Source of the DNA: Cedecea neteri | Lineage (GTDB): Bacteria; Pseudomonadota; Gammaproteobacteria; Enterobacterales; Enterobacteriaceae | Direction of reading: 5' to 3' | Length of the DNA stretch: 64,000 nucleotides | Assembly (NCBI RefSeq): GCF_000757825.1 | Contig: NZ_CP009451.1 | Span: forward strand, 1,984,001-2,048,000 | In this document: positions 1 through 9,817 of the stretch, in pieces | Position numbering within the stretch: position 1 is the first letter of the stretch | Layout: the number at the start of each line of letters is the position of its first letter | Program-made: the position numbers and the translations under genes | Notes under the pieces: model-generated | What the model saw: only the letters and a program-made list of their open reading frames with translations | What the model was told of the DNA's origin: nothing | The model's database searches: none

Positions 1-671
<671 letters not shown>

Positions 672-687
672 TCAGATCAGTATACCG

Positions 688-2010
688 TTATTCGGTGATT
701 CGACGATAGACCGTTGGTGTTTCCAGCGGTGCTTTTTCGTCAATCCTGATTGCCGCTTTCACCGCCTTCGCCGCTTCCTGCCAGCTGGCTTCGTCTTTCG
801 CATGGATAACGGCCAGCGGGCGCTCAGCGTCGATAGATTCACCCAGACGGGCCATATCGGTAAAGCCGACGCTGTAATCGATAGTATCGGAGGCCTGACG
901 ACGACCGCCGCCCATCGACACCACCGCCATGCCCAGCGCGCGGGTATCCATCGCCGAGACAAAACCGGACGCTTCGGCATATACCGCCTTGCTCAGCATC
1001 GCCGTTGGCAGGTACTTCGCATAGTTTTCAACAAAGTCGCTCGGGCCTTTCTGCGCGGCAACCATCCGGCCAAACACCTCAGCCGCTTTACCGTTATCCA
1101 GCACGGACTGAAGCTTCGCGCGAGCTTCCGTATCGTCTTTGGCAAGCTTGCCGGAAATTAGCATTTCCACGCACAGCGCCATCGTGACGTCGAACAGACG
1201 TGGGTTGCGGTATTCACCGGTCAGGAACTGCACCGCTTCACGGACTTCCACGGCGTTACCCGCGCTGGAAGCCAGCACCTGATTCATGTCCGTCAGCAAG
1301 GCGGTAGTCTTCACGCCAGCGCCGTTGGCAACGCCAACGATAGCTTCGGCCAGCTGCTCTGAAAGCTCGTAGGTCGGCATAAATGCGCCGCTGCCTACCT
1401 TCACATCCATCACCAGCGCATCCAACCCTTCGGCCAGTTTCTTCGCCAGGATTGAAGCGGTAATAAGAGGAATAGAGTCCACCGTCGCGGTAATGTCACG
1501 GGTAGCATAGAAACGTTTGTCCGCCGGTGCCAGAGAGCTGGTCTGGCCGATGATGGCCACGCCGACGTCCTTAATAATGTCGCGGAAGCGGTTATCGTCC
1601 GGGAAGATATCAAAACCCGGAATCGCCTCCAGCTTATCCAGCGTCCCGCCGGTGTGTCCCAGGCCGCGGCCTGAAATCATAGGTACATAACCGCCACAGG
1701 CTGCCACCATAGGGCCGAGCATCAGCGAGGTCACGTCACCCACGCCGCCTGTGGAGTGTTTATCCACAATCGGGCCGTTGAGATTAAGGCTTTTCCAGTC
1801 CAGCACGGTACCGGAATCCCGCATCGCCATCGTCAGCGAGACCCTTTCCGGCATGGTCATGTCGTGGAAGAAAATGGTCATCGCCAGAGCAGCAATTTGC
1901 CCTTCAGAGACGGTGTTGTCGCGAATGCCGTTGATAAAGAAACGAATCTCTTCGTCGCTCAGTACTAGGCCATCACGTTTTTTACGAATAATTTCTTGTG
2001 CGAGAAACAC
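688..2010 (-). CDS. deoA: Thymidine phosphorylase DeoA
   Basis: Splits thymidine and deoxyuridine with phosphate into base plus deoxyribose-1-phosphate, the substrate of DeoB. It has 440 residues, the same length as the E. coli enzyme. The N-terminus [20 protein letters not shown] and the phosphate-binding glycine loop [17 protein letters not shown] (near residue 84) are characteristic of pyrimidine-nucleoside phosphorylases; [14 protein letters not shown] follows near residue 113. It is the second gene of the deoC-deoA-deoB unit. The 182 bases separating it from deoC are mostly an ERIC repeat, so its ribosome site lies just downstream of that hairpin in the shared mRNA. Confidence 0.98.
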   Translation of the reverse strand: MFLAQEIIRKKRDGLVLSDEEIRFFINGIRDNTVSEGQIAALAMTIFFHDMTMPERVSLTMAMRDSGTVLDWKSLNLNGPIVDKHSTGGVGDVTSLMLGPMVAACGGYVPMISGRGLGHTGGTLDKLEAIPGFDIFPDDNRFRDIIKDVGVAIIGQTSSLAPADKRFYATRDITATVDSIPLITASILAKKLAEGLDALVMDVKVGSGAFMPTYELSEQLAEAIVGVANGAGVKTTALLTDMNQVLASSAGNAVEVREAVQFLTGEYRNPRLFDVTMALCVEMLISGKLAKDDTEARAKLQSVLDNGKAAEVFGRMVAAQKGPSDFVENYAKYLPTAMLSKAVYAEASGFVSAMDTRALGMAVVSMGGGRRQASDTIDYSVGFTDMARLGESIDAERPLAVIHAKDEASWQEAAKAVKAAIRIDEKAPLETPTVYRRITE

Positions 2011-2068
2011 GGCAACCCCCTGGGAAATGCGGGTAAGGAGCGGCGGAAAACCCGCCGCAATTAAAGAT

Positions 2069-2191
2069 TACTCTAGATAATTCGAGTCGCAGGAAGGCAG
2101 CAAAAGAGCTCATCCCCAGGAGCTTACTGAAGTAAGTGACTGGGGTGAGGGAGTGCAGCTTACGCACCTGCGGCTTGAAGTATGACGAGTA
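2069..2191. repeat. ERIC repeat between deoC and deoA
   Basis: An imperfect palindrome of about 123 bases, bounded by TA on both sides. Its centre reads CCCCAGGAGCTTACTGAAGT followed by AAGTGACTGGGGTGAG, which are the two conserved cores used as ERIC-PCR primer sites. The outer arms (ATTCGAGTCGCAGGAAGGCAG on one side, GCACCTGCGGCTTGAAGTATGA on the other) are also typical of ERIC. It begins directly after the deoC stop codon and lies inside the operon transcript, where it would fold into a long hairpin. Confidence 0.93.
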
Positions 2192-2192
2192 A

Positions 2193-2972
2193 TTAGTAGC
2201 TGCTGGCGCTTTTACCATCCCCGTGGCCCAGCGCTTTCAGCAGGCTGGCCAACAGGCTGGAAGCCCCGAAGCGGTAGTGGCGGGAGTCGGCCCAGTCGGC
2301 ACCGAACAGATCGTCCGCGATAGCCAGGAACTGCGCGGCATCTTCAGCGGAGCGAACGCCACCGGCCGGTTTGAAGCCCACGTTTTTTTCCACGCCCATA
2401 TCGCGGATCACTTCCATCATGATGCGGGCGCTTTCAGGGGTCGCGTTAACCGGCACTTTACCGGTAGAGGTTTTGATGAAGTCTGCGCCCGCTTTAATGG
2501 CGATAGCAGAAGCTTTGCGGATCAGTTCTTCGGTTTTCAGCTCGCCGGTTTCGATGATCACTTTCAGCAGCACGTTAGCGCTGGCACAGGCGTCTTTACA
2601 CGCTTTCACCAGGCCAAAGCCAACCTGCTCATTACCGGCAATCAGCGCACGGTAAGGGAAAACTACGTCCACTTCGTCAGCGCCGTAGGCGATAGCGGCG
2701 CGGGTTTCTGCCAGCGCGATGTCGATATCGTCGTTACCGTGCGGGAAGTTAGTCACGGTCGCAATGCGGATGTCCGGCGTGCCCTGCTCTTTGAGGGTCT
2801 TGCGGGCGATTGGGATAAAGCGCGGGTAGATACAAATCGCAGCTGTGTTACCGACTGGGGTTTTTGCCTGATGGCACAGAGCGATGACTTTCTCGTTAGT
2901 GTCATCGTCGTTCAGGGTAGTCAGATCCATCAGTTTCAGCGCACGCAGGCTGCTTTGGGTTAAATCGGTCAT
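2193..2972 (-). CDS. deoC: Deoxyribose-phosphate aldolase DeoC
   Basis: Class I aldolase that cleaves 2-deoxyribose-5-phosphate to acetaldehyde and glyceraldehyde-3-phosphate, the last step of deoxynucleoside breakdown. It has 259 residues, the same as E. coli. The Schiff-base lysine is in [11 protein letters not shown] (Lys167); the proton-relay lysine is in VGFKPAGGV near residue 201. I chose the ATG at 2970-2972 ([20 protein letters not shown]) over an in-frame ATG five codons upstream, because it matches the known start and follows a GGAGAG ribosome site. It is the first gene of the deo operon, downstream of a DeoR/CRP promoter region. Confidence 0.98.
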   Translation of the reverse strand: MTDLTQSSLRALKLMDLTTLNDDDTNEKVIALCHQAKTPVGNTAAICIYPRFIPIARKTLKEQGTPDIRIATVTNFPHGNDDIDIALAETRAAIAYGADEVDVVFPYRALIAGNEQVGFGLVKACKDACASANVLLKVIIETGELKTEELIRKASAIAIKAGADFIKTSTGKVPVNATPESARIMMEVIRDMGVEKNVGFKPAGGVRSAEDAAQFLAIADDLFGADWADSRHYRFGASSLLASLLKALGHGDGKSASSY

Positions 2973-3111
2973 AACGCTCTCCAACAAAAGGTAAAAAAGT
3001 CTCCGGCCCGGAAACTCAACACGTTGGAGCGGACTTGGTTCCTTGAAGAAGAGTGGTCACCTCGGTCACCCTCACGTTGAGATCCTTCTCACCGCACATT
3101 GCCGGTTGCAA

Positions 3112-3127
3112 TGTTAGAATTCTAACA
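3112..3127 (-). promoter_or_regulatory. DeoR operator over the deo promoter -10 region
   Basis: A perfect 16-base palindrome, TGTTAGAATTCTAACA, identical to the well-known DeoR operator of E. coli. Read on the minus strand it contains TAGAAT, a good -10 hexamer. Its centre is 35 bases from the centre of the CRP-like site at 3147-3162, as expected for a deoP2-type promoter. Transcription would start near 3112, about 140 bases before the deoC start. Confidence 0.88.
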
Positions 3128-3146
3128 CCCACTACCGATGCAATTT

Positions 3147-3162
3147 TGTGTCTCGCCTCACA
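3147..3162 (-). promoter_or_regulatory. CRP site 1 of the deo promoter
   Basis: TGTGT-CTCGCC-TCACA differs by one base from the TGTGA-N6-TCACA core. It is placed about 41 bases upstream of the inferred start, a class II CRP arrangement. CytR-like elements (GATGCAAT at 3138-3145, ATTGCAAG at 3179-3186) lie around it. Confidence 0.72.
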
Positions 3163-3200
3163 AAAGCCAAAGAGTGAATTGCAAGCTTTCAGAGAGTATA

Positions 3201-3216
3201 TGTGATTAAAGAAACA
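3201..3216 (-). promoter_or_regulatory. CRP site 2 of the deo promoter (weaker)
   Basis: TGTGA-TTAAAG-AAACA has one perfect and one poor half-site. Its centre is 54 bases upstream of CRP site 1. The two CRP sites of E. coli deoP2, which flank the CytR-binding segment, are separated by about 53 bases. The spacing supports the assignment more than the sequence does. Confidence 0.55.
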
Positions 3217-3317
3217 AAATAACGCGCTAAATTGCGCCAGACCGCAAGAAAATGGCCGGCAGGGCGCCAGCCATTGGTTACCATGCAATGTTATTATTAT
3301 AACATTTTTATTGCACC

Positions 3318-4595
3318 TTACAGCGCCAGGAAAAGCCCGGCGATGGTGGCGCTCATCAGGTTAGACAGCGTCCCCGCCGCCACGGCCTTCATGCCCAGCT
3401 GGGCCACATCATGCCGACGGGCTGGTGCCATGCTGCCCAGGCCGCCAATCAGGATGGCGATAGAAGAAAGGTTAGCAAATCCACATAGCGCGAAGGAGAT
3501 AATCGCCTTGGTGTGACCAGAAAGTACCTGCAGGCCCGCCGCCGCAACCTCGGCGTCATCTTTCAGGTAAGCGCCAAAGTTCAGGTAGGCGACAAACTCG
3601 TTGATGATAAGCTTCTGACCGATAAACGATCCAGCCACGTTGGCTTCGCTCCACGGCACGCCAATCAGCCAGGCCACCGGAGAGAACACCCAGCCGAGCA
3701 TCAGCTCCAGAGAAAGCTGTGGATAGTTGAACCAGCCGCCAATCCCGGAAAGCATCCCGTTCAGCAGGGCAATCAGCGCAACAAACGCCAGCAGCATCGC
3801 CCCCACGTTCAGCGCCAGCTGCATCCCGGAGGCTGCGCCAGACGCCGCCGCGTCCAGCACGTTAGCCGGGCGATCCGGATCGTTTTTCATCGACTCCAGC
3901 TCCGGCGTGTCGTTCGGAGTTTCCGTCTCAGGCAGCATGATCTTGGCAAACAGCAGCCCGCCCGGCGCGGCCATAAAGGACGCGGCGATCAGGTATTCCA
4001 GCGGCACGCCCATTTGCGCATAACCCGCCAGCACGGAGCCTGCAACAGAGGCCAGGCCCCCGCACATCACGGCAAACAGCTCAGAGCGGGTCATGGTGGC
4101 GATATAAGGGCGTACCACCAGCGGCGCTTCGGTTTGGCCGACGAAAATGTTCGCCGTCGCCGACAGCGATTCGGTCCGTGACGTTTTCAGTACCTTGCGC
4201 AGGCCGCCGCCAAGCACGCGGATCACCAGCTGCATTACGCCCAGGTAGTAAAGCACGGCGATAAGCGAGGAGAAGAAGACGATGATCGGCAGGACGCGCA
4301 GCGCGAAAATAAAGCCGCCGCCGCCGAAGACTTCAAACATTTTGTCAGAAACCAGCCCGCCAAACAGGAAGGAAATCCCTGAATTGCCGTAGGCGATGAC
4401 GTTAGCCACCCCTTCTGACATCGCGAGCAGAACTTTACGCCCGACGGGTACGTAAAGGATCAGCGCCCCGATGCCGATTTGAATCAGCCACGCGCCAATG
4501 ACGGTACGCAGGTTGATCGCTTTACGGTTGCTGGACAGTAAAACGGCGATCAGCATCAGCGAGGCCATGCCGACCAATCCCATGAGTATTTGCAT
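3318..4595 (-). CDS. NupC/NupX-type concentrative nucleoside transporter
   Basis: Inner-membrane cation-coupled nucleoside importer of the CNT family. It has 425 residues with many hydrophobic helices. Family motifs include [15 protein letters not shown] near residue 150, [35 protein letters not shown] near 320 and the C-terminal [20 protein letters not shown]. It resembles E. coli NupX (YeiJ, 416 residues) and its paralogue more than NupC itself. It lies just upstream of deoC on the same strand, with a separate promoter region between them, so nucleoside uptake and breakdown are physically coupled. In E. coli K-12 this position holds yjjI-yjjW instead. Exact substrate preference cannot be read from the sequence. 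Confidence 0.9.
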   Translation of the reverse strand: MQILMGLVGMASLMLIAVLLSSNRKAINLRTVIGAWLIQIGIGALILYVPVGRKVLLAMSEGVANVIAYGNSGISFLFGGLVSDKMFEVFGGGGFIFALRVLPIIVFFSSLIAVLYYLGVMQLVIRVLGGGLRKVLKTSRTESLSATANIFVGQTEAPLVVRPYIATMTRSELFAVMCGGLASVAGSVLAGYAQMGVPLEYLIAASFMAAPGGLLFAKIMLPETETPNDTPELESMKNDPDRPANVLDAAASGAASGMQLALNVGAMLLAFVALIALLNGMLSGIGGWFNYPQLSLELMLGWVFSPVAWLIGVPWSEANVAGSFIGQKLIINEFVAYLNFGAYLKDDAEVAAAGLQVLSGHTKAIISFALCGFANLSSIAILIGGLGSMAPARRHDVAQLGMKAVAAGTLSNLMSATIAGLFLAL

Positions 4596-4626
4596 ACAGT
4601 ATCCCTGTGTATCAACTGGAAGATTC

Positions 4627-4650
4627 GGGCTTTGCCAGCCCGCTTTTTAG
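4627..4650. repeat. Short hairpin in the transporter leader
   Basis: The inverted repeat GGGCT-TTGCC-AGCCC is followed on the plus strand by GCTTTTT. It looks like a terminator in the plus direction, but no plus-strand gene ends here. On the minus strand it would sit in the 5' leader of the nucleoside transporter. Role unclear. Confidence 0.35.
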
Positions 4651-4734
4651 CGCGCGGATTATAACCACAGGGGGGTGAAAAGTGCGGGAGCAATCACGTA
4701 CAGGAGGAAATATATAGAAACATTTACACAGCAA

Positions 4735-4750
4735 GGTGACTAACATCACG
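4735..4750. promoter_or_regulatory. CRP-like site between yjjV and the nucleoside transporter
   Basis: GTGA-CTAACA-TCAC is a symmetrical CRP core lacking the outer T and A. It lies about 140 bases upstream of the transporter start and 16 bases past the yjjV stop codon. Catabolite control of a nucleoside importer would be expected in this family. The match is moderate. Confidence 0.45.
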
Positions 4751-4765
4751 CTTTCAGGCAGCTAA

Positions 4766-5542
4766 TTAGAAAGCGAATAATTCGTCTGCGTTTTTTTTCA
4801 AGGCGTTAGCGATGATTTCAGGCGGCTCCGGTCGGAGTTCACACAAGGATTCGAAGACTTTTGCCACACGTTCGGGGCGGTTTGGCTGCCCCTGCCAGCC
4901 GTTAAGTGGCATATCAGGCGCGTCCGTTTCCAGCAGCAGCGATGAAAGCGGCAGGCGGGCCATCACATCCCGGGTTTTGCTGGCTCGCGGATAGGTGATA
5001 GTGCCACCTACCCCGATGCGGTACCCCATCGCTATGAAGCGCTCAGCTTGCTGCAGACTACCGGCAAAACCGTGAACCACGCCGGTTCTCGGTAAATTGT
5101 GGCGTTTCAGGTGCAGCGCCAGCTTGTCATGGGTACGGCGAGAATGTAGCAGCACAGGGAGATCGTAGCGCTTCGCCAGCTTTAGCTGCTCGTCGAGGAT
5201 AAATTCCTGTCTGTCGAACTGCGGATCCTCGCGATAAAGATCCAGCCCAATTTCGCCGATCGCGATCAGCTTCTCCGGTTTTTGCCGCAGACGCTCCTCC
5301 AGCGCCGCCAGCCCGACTTCATCATGTTTTTCAATCACTATCGGATGCAGGCCGATGGCGGCATAAAGCGCCGGGTAGTTCTGCGCCAGCGCAAGTACGC
5401 GATCGAAACGCCCTGCTTCTACTGCGGGCACAATGATTTTACGAACCCCGGCCTCGGCGGCAAGCTCGAGGCTGTGGGCTTCATCACCGGTAAACGGGGG
5501 GAAATCAAAGTGGCAATGGGTGTCGTAGAACGTAAAACTCAC
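4766..5542 (-). CDS. yjjV: TatD-family metal-dependent hydrolase YjjV
   Basis: Predicted metal-dependent deoxyribonuclease of the TatD amidohydrolase-fold family. It has 258 residues; E. coli YjjV has 259. Metal ligands are visible in order: DTHCHFDFP (residues 8-16), GEIGLDLY with the bridging Glu near 97, LHSRRTHDKL, VHGFAGSLQQAERF and LLETDAPDMPLNG near 205. Its start ATG overlaps the end of yjjU by four bases, so the two are translationally coupled. YjjV-type proteins have been linked to DNA processing and repair, but the natural substrate is not certain. Confidence 0.95.
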   Translation of the reverse strand: MSFTFYDTHCHFDFPPFTGDEAHSLELAAEAGVRKIIVPAVEAGRFDRVLALAQNYPALYAAIGLHPIVIEKHDEVGLAALEERLRQKPEKLIAIGEIGLDLYREDPQFDRQEFILDEQLKLAKRYDLPVLLHSRRTHDKLALHLKRHNLPRTGVVHGFAGSLQQAERFIAMGYRIGVGGTITYPRASKTRDVMARLPLSSLLLETDAPDMPLNGWQGQPNRPERVAKVFESLCELRPEPPEIIANALKKNADELFAF

Positions 5543-6612
5543 GCAAGATCCTCATTATCAAACGCGGCATCATTTGCCTGCAGGCCTGAGCCAATCGGTT
5601 TGACCAGGGATTCGTTTGCCGCCGCCGCCGGAGGAATGACCAATGGCCCCGGCGTATTCACACGCGGCAAATGCCGCCTTAACGGTGGCTTCGCGACCAG
5701 CAGCTTGCCGATGGTGGCGAGGAAATAACGCCCGCACAGGCGGCCCGTTTGGTAATCTGCCGTCAGCGAGGGCAGGCGGCTTCCGAGCGCGCTACTCAGC
5801 AGCGCCTTCGGCGGGTAAATCTCAAAAATTCGCAGCTTGCCGGGCGGTTTCTCAATAAAACTCTGGATATCACGATAGCTCTCTTCGTGATGCTGCACCA
5901 GATTCAAAAGCGGCTGCAGGCTGCTGTCACCGAGCCAGCGTTCCATGCGTTTGAACCACTGCGGCGTGTAGTACATCTGTGAAGGCACGGTGCGAATGAC
6001 CACCAGCGTGTCAGCCCCGCGATTAGCGGCTTCCCGCACCGGCACCGCATCGCTTATGCCCCCGTCCTGATAGCTGACGCCGTCAATCTCCACGCCAGCG
6101 CGGTAGAAGCCCGGAATAGCGCTTGAGGCTTTCAGTAAATTTAGCCACGTATCCGCAGTCGGTGAAAAGTAATTCGCCGCATAGTCATCGCTGCGGCAGG
6201 CGCACATAAAGAACTCTTTTCCTTGCTCAAAAAGCGGGTCCGCGCTGGACATCGAAAGCGGCAGCCTCGTGGAGGTGGACTCTATCAGCCAGTCGAGGTC
6301 GATCAGGTGCCCTCCACGCGCAAAGCGTAGCGGGTTAAAGAAATCCCTTGTCGTGGTAAAACGCGTAATCACGCGGCGCGCATACCCCGGCTGGTTACAG
6401 ACATAGGCAGAAAGGTTCTGTGCACCGGCAGAGGTGCCAAAGAACAGATCAAAGGGGTTGAATTCCGCACGCATAAATTCGTCCAGAACCCCGGCCGTAA
6501 AGATCCCGCGCTGCCCGCCCCCTTCACAAATCAGAGCGAGTTTTCCAGGACGAAAAGGTTTGATCGCCAGCGGCGCAATATTGCCGAGCGTAACGGGTAT
6601 ACGATGTCCCAC
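5539..6612 (-). CDS. yjjU: Patatin-like phospholipase YjjU
   Basis: Predicted serine lipid acyl hydrolase of the patatin family. It has 357 residues, the same as E. coli YjjU. The oxyanion loop CEGGGQRGIFTAGVLDEF lies near residue 30. The nucleophile elbow FGTSAGAQNL (G-x-S-x-G) is near residue 61, and the partner Asp is in YQDGGISDAVPV (DGG motif) near 187. Together these form the Ser-Asp dyad. There is no signal peptide, so it probably acts in the cytoplasm or at the inner face of the membrane. It is the upstream gene of a yjjU-yjjV pair with a four-base overlap. Confidence 0.94.
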   Translation of the reverse strand: MGHRIPVTLGNIAPLAIKPFRPGKLALICEGGGQRGIFTAGVLDEFMRAEFNPFDLFFGTSAGAQNLSAYVCNQPGYARRVITRFTTTRDFFNPLRFARGGHLIDLDWLIESTSTRLPLSMSSADPLFEQGKEFFMCACRSDDYAANYFSPTADTWLNLLKASSAIPGFYRAGVEIDGVSYQDGGISDAVPVREAANRGADTLVVIRTVPSQMYYTPQWFKRMERWLGDSSLQPLLNLVQHHEESYRDIQSFIEKPPGKLRIFEIYPPKALLSSALGSRLPSLTADYQTGRLCGRYFLATIGKLLVAKPPLRRHLPRVNTPGPLVIPPAAAANESLVKPIGSGLQANDAAFDNEDLA

Positions 6613-6682
6613 CCTGCTTTCCTGAATTTCTGTTGTTGTGAGTTTCTACCCTATACCCATAGCGCGCTAAGTAAAACGGCGA

Positions 6683-6870
6683 AAGCCAGTCACGAGGACT
6701 GGCTTATGGTTGCCGACAAAGAGGGAAAAAGCGTGATTTTTCCCTCTTTGTGGTGAGCAGCCGAAAATCAATGAATTGATTTTCCTGTTTTTTTTAACGA
6801 GCCGTCTGGTATTTCTTTTCTATCGACAGAGCGTTGTCGCCAGTATAAAGCCAGTCACGAGGACTGGCTT
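6683..6870. repeat. Cluster of four hairpins, one present twice
   Basis: The gap between yjjU and ytjA contains four perfect inverted repeats in 188 bases. An identical 23-base stem-loop (arms AAGCCAGTC and GACTGGCTT) occurs at 6683-6705 and again at 6848-6870. A 14-bp stem at 6717-6750 (CAAAGAGGGAAAAA paired with its complement, loop GCGTGA) and a 10-bp stem at 6763-6784 followed by a T8 run lie between them. The last copy is followed by TTCTTTT on the plus strand. The arrangement is terminator-like but over-built. Confidence 0.8.
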
Positions 6871-6905
6871 TTCTTTTGTATCGGTATGTTACTTAATGAG
6901 CGTCG

Positions 6906-7067
6906 CTAAGGACGTTTGCGTCCCATAAACAGGCTGACCAGGAACAGAATGATACCGACTATAAAGACGATTTTTGCAGCACCTGCAGCGGTACCAGCCA
7001 GACCACCGAAGCCCAGGGCCGCAGCGATCAACGCAATAACCAGAAAAATAATGCCCCAACGAAACAT
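6906..7067 (-). CDS. ytjA: Small membrane protein YtjA (DUF1328)
   Basis: A 53-residue protein, [20 protein letters not shown] at its start and ending MGRKRP. It is almost identical to E. coli YtjA of the same length. Two hydrophobic stretches (residues 4-24 and about 31-47) joined by a Gly/Ala-rich turn suggest two inner-membrane helices. The ATG at 7065-7067 follows a TAAGGAGAG ribosome site. It lies 133 bases after osmY on the same strand, so it may be read through from the stress-induced osmY promoter. No molecular function is established for the family. Confidence 0.95.
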   Translation of the reverse strand: MFRWGIIFLVIALIAAALGFGGLAGTAAGAAKIVFIVGIILFLVSLFMGRKRP

Positions 7068-7200
7068 AGACTCTCCTTAACCATAGTGAATCTTATCGCT
7101 TCTTCACGGGCGCCGGATGGCTAACCCGCAGGCGATAATGTGTAATGGTGGTACTTATCGTCTCCCGGGCTAACCGGGGAAGACGTTTCGGGTGCTGCCG

Positions 7201-7812
7201 TTACTTCACTTTCAGATCGTTTTTAACGCTTTTCACGCCTTCAACCGATTTGGCAATGCTTTCAGCCTTCTCGGACTGGGCGCTGGACTTCACTTCACCG
7301 GACAGCTGAACCACCCCATCGGTGGTTTCCACTTTTACGTGACGGGAAGGCACAATGCTGTCGGCCAGTAATTTCGCTTTGATCTCGCTGGTCGTTGCCG
7401 CATCACCGGCATAGCCTTTCACCGACTGCTCTTTAGCGTCACGGACATGAAGTTTGTCGCTAACCGAGGTCACACCTTCCACTTTTTTCGCCGTGGCAAC
7501 GGCCTGCTCGGCCTGAGCCTGACTCTCAACAAAACCGCTCAGGGTGACCACTTTGTTTTCGGTTTTCACCGAAATGTCGGTGCTTTTAATATTTTTGTCG
7601 TCTACAAGTGCTGCTTTAACTTTCGCTGTGATGCCGCTGTCGTCCATGAAATTACCGACTTTAGTCATAGAGCTATCGATTTTTTTCCCTGCGCTATCGG
7701 CGGTAGACTCCGTTTTATTGAGCATAGTGTCTTCGGCAAAGGCACTGGTGCTTGCCAGTACTGAGCCCAACACAACCGCCAGCAGAGTTTTTGAAATCTT
7801 AGTCGTAGTCAT
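7201..7812 (-). CDS. osmY: Periplasmic osmotic-stress protein OsmY
   Basis: Osmotically and stationary-phase induced periplasmic protein with chaperone-like activity in E. coli. It has 203 residues. A Sec signal peptide ([20 protein letters not shown], cleaved before EDTMLN) is followed by two BON domains, about residues 55-123 ([15 protein letters not shown] to KLHVRDA) and 134-202 ([12 protein letters not shown] to NDLKVK). BON domains bind phospholipid surfaces. The upstream region carries a promoter like that of E. coli osmY (see 7977-7989). Confidence 0.97.
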   Translation of the reverse strand: MTTTKISKTLLAVVLGSVLASTSAFAEDTMLNKTESTADSAGKKIDSSMTKVGNFMDDSGITAKVKAALVDDKNIKSTDISVKTENKVVTLSGFVESQAQAEQAVATAKKVEGVTSVSDKLHVRDAKEQSVKGYAGDAATTSEIKAKLLADSIVPSRHVKVETTDGVVQLSGEVKSSAQSEKAESIAKSVEGVKSVKNDLKVK

Positions 7813-7976
7813 CGATTAATTCCTGTAGGTTTGCTCATCATTTGAGCTTTCTCGTTTCCCGTAAGCCGAAAAAAATCAGCTGTTAATATTGAGATGACCG
7901 GGGAAACGCTAACAAGACACCAGGAAATGATTAATTCCCGGAGCTTTCGTCCAATAAAATTGTCATCGCTTTGTTA

Positions 7977-7989
7977 AATATAGATCACA
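7977..7989 (-). promoter_or_regulatory. osmY promoter -10 region with adjoining TGTGA
   Basis: The minus strand reads TGTGATCTATATTTAAC, as I recall the E. coli osmY promoter, with -10 TATATT at 7977-7982 preceded by C, a sigma-S preference. It predicts a leader of about 160 bases. The 315-base gap between osmY and prfC otherwise holds only the prfC terminator. Confidence 0.6.
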
Positions 7990-8096
7990 ATCTTAAAACT
8001 GCATGGCGAAGTGATGGAAAAAGCAGCGATAACGCAGGATTAGCGTGAAATTAAGAGGATTCCGCAAGGGATTCAAAAGACAGGGAAAGTGAAAAG

Positions 8097-8118
8097 AACG
8101 CGGCGAACGCCGCGTTCT
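8097..8118 (-). terminator. prfC terminator
   Basis: A perfect 10-bp stem (GAACGCGGCG / CGCCGCGTTC, two-base gap) lies 10 bases past the prfC stop. It is followed on the minus strand by TTTTCACTTT. Confidence 0.8.
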
Positions 8119-8127
8119 GTCAGGCAA

Positions 8128-9717
8128 TTAGTGCTCGCGGGTTTTACGGAAGGTAACGTCAGGATAACGTTCCTGAGTAATGTTCAGGTTCACCATCGTT
8201 GGCGCGATGTAGGTCAGGTTATCCCCGCCATCCAGCGCCAGCTGAATTTCGTTTTTACGTTTGAATTCTTCAAACTTCTTCACGTCATTCCCTTCAACCC
8301 AACGCGCCGTCGCCACGTTCACCGATTCGTAAATCGCTTCCACGTTATATTCGCTTTTCAGGCGAGCAACGACCACGTCGAACTGCAGAACCCCGACCGC
8401 ACCAACGATAAGATCGTTGTTGGCAATAGGACGGAACACCTGCACCGCACCTTCTTCAGAAAGCTGAACCAGGCCTTTAAGCAGCTGCTTCTGCTTGAGC
8501 GGATCGCGCAGGCGAATGCGGCGGAACAGCTCTGGGGCGAAGTTCGGAATACCGGTGAACTTCATCATCTCACCCTGGGTGAAGGTGTCGCCTATCTGAA
8601 TCGTGCCGTGGTTATGCAGGCCGATGATGTCGCCAGGGTAAGCCTCTTCCACGTGGGAACGGTCACCGGCCATAAAGGTCAGCGCGTCAGAAATAATGAC
8701 GTCTTTACCAATACGCACCTGGCGCAGCTTCATGCCTTTTTCATATTTGCCGGAAACGACGCGCATAAAGGCCACGCGGTCACGGTGTTTCGGGTCCATG
8801 TTGGCCTGAATCTTAAAGACAAAGCCGGTGAACTTCTCGTCATCAGCTTCAACCAGACGCGTGTCGGTTTTACGCGGCATGGGCGCCGGAGCCCAGTCCA
8901 CCAGGCCATCCAGCATATGGTCTACGCCGAAGTTACCCAGCGCAGTCCCGAAGAACACTGGCGTTATCTCACCGGCCAGGAACAGCTCGTGATCGAATTC
9001 GTTAGAAGCACCCAGCACCAGCTCCAGTTCGTCACGCAGCTGCAGAGCGAGATCTTCACCCACGGCAGCGTCGAGTTCCGGGTTATTCAACCCTTTCACG
9101 ATGCGTACTTCCTGAATGGTGTGGCCTTTACCGGTTTGGTAGAGGTAGGTTTCATCTTTATAAAGATGATAAACCCCTTTGAACAGCTTGCCGCAGCCAA
9201 TTGGCCAGGTGATTGGCGCACAGCCAATCTTCAGCTCGCGCTCAACCTCATCCAGCACTTCCATCGGGTCGCGGATGTCACGGTCGAGCTTGTTCATAAA
9301 GGTGATGATCGGCGTATCGCGCAGGCGGGTCACTTCCATCAGCTTGCGGGTACGATCTTCTACACCTTTCGCGGCGTCGATAACCATCAGGCAGCAGTCA
9401 ACGGCGGTCAGGGTACGGTAGGTATCTTCGGAGAAGTCCTCGTGCCCTGGGGTATCCAGCAGGTTAACCAGGCTGTCGCGGTACGGGAACTGCATCACCG
9501 AGGTGGTGATCGAGATCCCACGCTGTTTTTCCATCTCCATCCAGTCGGATTTAGCGTGCTGGCTTGAGCCACGGCCTTTTACCGTCCCGGCGGTCTGAAT
9601 CGCCTGTCCAAACAGCAGAACCTTTTCGGTGATGGTCGTTTTACCGGCATCCGGGTGGGAGATAATGGCAAAAGTGCGGCGTTTCGCCACCTCTTGCAAA
9701 TAAGGAGACAAAGTCAT
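8128..9717 (-). CDS. prfC: Peptide chain release factor RF3
   Basis: Ribosomal GTPase that recycles RF1 and RF2 after peptide release. It has 529 residues, the same as E. coli. G-domain motifs appear in order: SHPDAGKTT (P-loop, residue 20), the G2 region [20 protein letters not shown] (G3, near 88) and MNKLDRD (G4, near 142). Domains II and III follow, with [21 protein letters not shown] near 280 typical of RF3. It stands alone between osmY and yjjG with its own terminator. Confidence 0.98.
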   Translation of the reverse strand: MTLSPYLQEVAKRRTFAIISHPDAGKTTITEKVLLFGQAIQTAGTVKGRGSSQHAKSDWMEMEKQRGISITTSVMQFPYRDSLVNLLDTPGHEDFSEDTYRTLTAVDCCLMVIDAAKGVEDRTRKLMEVTRLRDTPIITFMNKLDRDIRDPMEVLDEVERELKIGCAPITWPIGCGKLFKGVYHLYKDETYLYQTGKGHTIQEVRIVKGLNNPELDAAVGEDLALQLRDELELVLGASNEFDHELFLAGEITPVFFGTALGNFGVDHMLDGLVDWAPAPMPRKTDTRLVEADDEKFTGFVFKIQANMDPKHRDRVAFMRVVSGKYEKGMKLRQVRIGKDVIISDALTFMAGDRSHVEEAYPGDIIGLHNHGTIQIGDTFTQGEMMKFTGIPNFAPELFRRIRLRDPLKQKQLLKGLVQLSEEGAVQVFRPIANNDLIVGAVGVLQFDVVVARLKSEYNVEAIYESVNVATARWVEGNDVKKFEEFKRKNEIQLALDGGDNLTYIAPTMVNLNITQERYPDVTFRKTREH

Positions 9718-9817
9718 AATTACATCTTCTTTAAGTGCGCACGGCCTTGAGCCACGCGCCGAGTGAACGTTATTTGGCGGCTATTTTACCCATCATTGCG
9801 GGTTTAACAATCAACAA

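Noticed and set aside
2223..2963. Plus-strand open frame of 246 codons
   Set aside because: It is the complement of deoC and has no recognisable protein features.
3016..3288. Minus-strand open frame of 90 codons in the deo promoter region
   Set aside because: It runs through the DeoR operator and both CRP sites and has no ribosome site; the region is regulatory.
7120..7200. REP-like sequence (GCCGGATGGCTAACCCGC) and a small hairpin between ytjA and osmY
   Set aside because: Only the head of a REP unit matches and the inverted partner is missing, so I did not call a repeat.
8089..9567. Long plus-strand open frame of 492 codons
   Set aside because: It lies opposite prfC, its translation has no family match and the composition is typical of an antisense shadow.
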